Part shown: positions 40,676-40,770 of the stretch, piece by piece
Position numbering within the stretch: the first letter of the stretch is position 1
Layout of the letters: every line of letters begins with the position of its first letter
Assembly: GCA_003427395.1 (NCBI GenBank)
Contig: BFEA01000049.1
Span: 647,425 to 688,194, forward strand
DNA from: Chara braunii
Taxonomy: Eukaryota; Streptophyta; Charophyceae; Charales; Characeae
DNA length: 40,770 nt
Direction of reading: 5' to 3'
Position numbers and translations under genes: made by a program
The notes under the pieces: generated by a model
Told to the model about the DNA's origin: nothing
What the model saw: the letters and a program-made list of their open reading frames with translations, nothing else
Databases searched by the model: none

Positions 40676-40770
<95 letters not shown>
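40676..40770. repeat. (GT)n followed by (GA)n microsatellite, cut by the window end
   Basis: GT units from about 40676 to 40743 (one TTT interruption at 40688-40690) followed by GA units to the window end. The true length is unknown. Confidence 0.95.

Overview
The window is a eukaryotic, repeat-dominated region in which I recognise no intact host gene. Almost every coding signal belongs to decayed retroelements: two Ty3/gypsy LTR retrotransposons, one nearly full-length but dead LINE, and five 5'-truncated LINE tails. Around them are a DNA-transposon insertion, short SINE-like repeats with A-rich tails, microsatellites, poly(A/T) tracts and assembly gaps. Repeated AAACCCT-type motifs, plant-style gypsy polyproteins and L1-type LINEs with a C-terminal zf-RVT domain point to the green-plant (streptophyte) lineage. 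A large-genome charophyte alga of the Chara type is my guess, made from style and not from a database match.

Layout. 1-700: a SINE-like repeat abutting a LINE tail. 700-4190: non-coding, with a (GA)n microsatellite, a 57-bp tandem duplication and dispersed repeats. 4193-4715: a minus-strand LINE tail. 5814-16609: gypsy element 2 on the minus strand, reading gag, protease, RT, RNase H, integrase from high to low coordinate. It is split by a 6.06-kb insertion at 7905-13965 flanked by the 8-bp duplication ATTTATCC, as expected for a hAT-type transposon. The insertion carries a (GT)n tract, tRNA-like sequences, an unusually hairpin-rich stretch (10295-10807) and a tandem array of hairpin-plus-T-run units (11217-11880). 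17842 to about 24600: gypsy element 1 on the minus strand, with a 679-codon open protease-RT-RNase H frame but broken gag and integrase. 24599-28510: SINE-like copies, palindromic GC-rich ends, poly(T) tracts and tandem repeats. 29104-32128: two minus-strand LINE tails separated by an 804-base gap. 32074-38354: a LINE on the plus strand with ORF1 and ORF2, carrying at least eight disabling lesions. 38859-39650: a plus-strand LINE tail. 39800-40170: two stacked SINE-like copies. The window ends inside a (GT)n(GA)n microsatellite.

How it fits together: this is nested transposon turnover, not a cooperating set of genes. The short SINE-like family with A-rich tails probably depended on a LINE machinery such as the one seen here (inference). 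The least explained parts are the hairpin-rich interior of the hAT-like insertion, the hairpin/T-run array, and the short repeat family with at least six copies.
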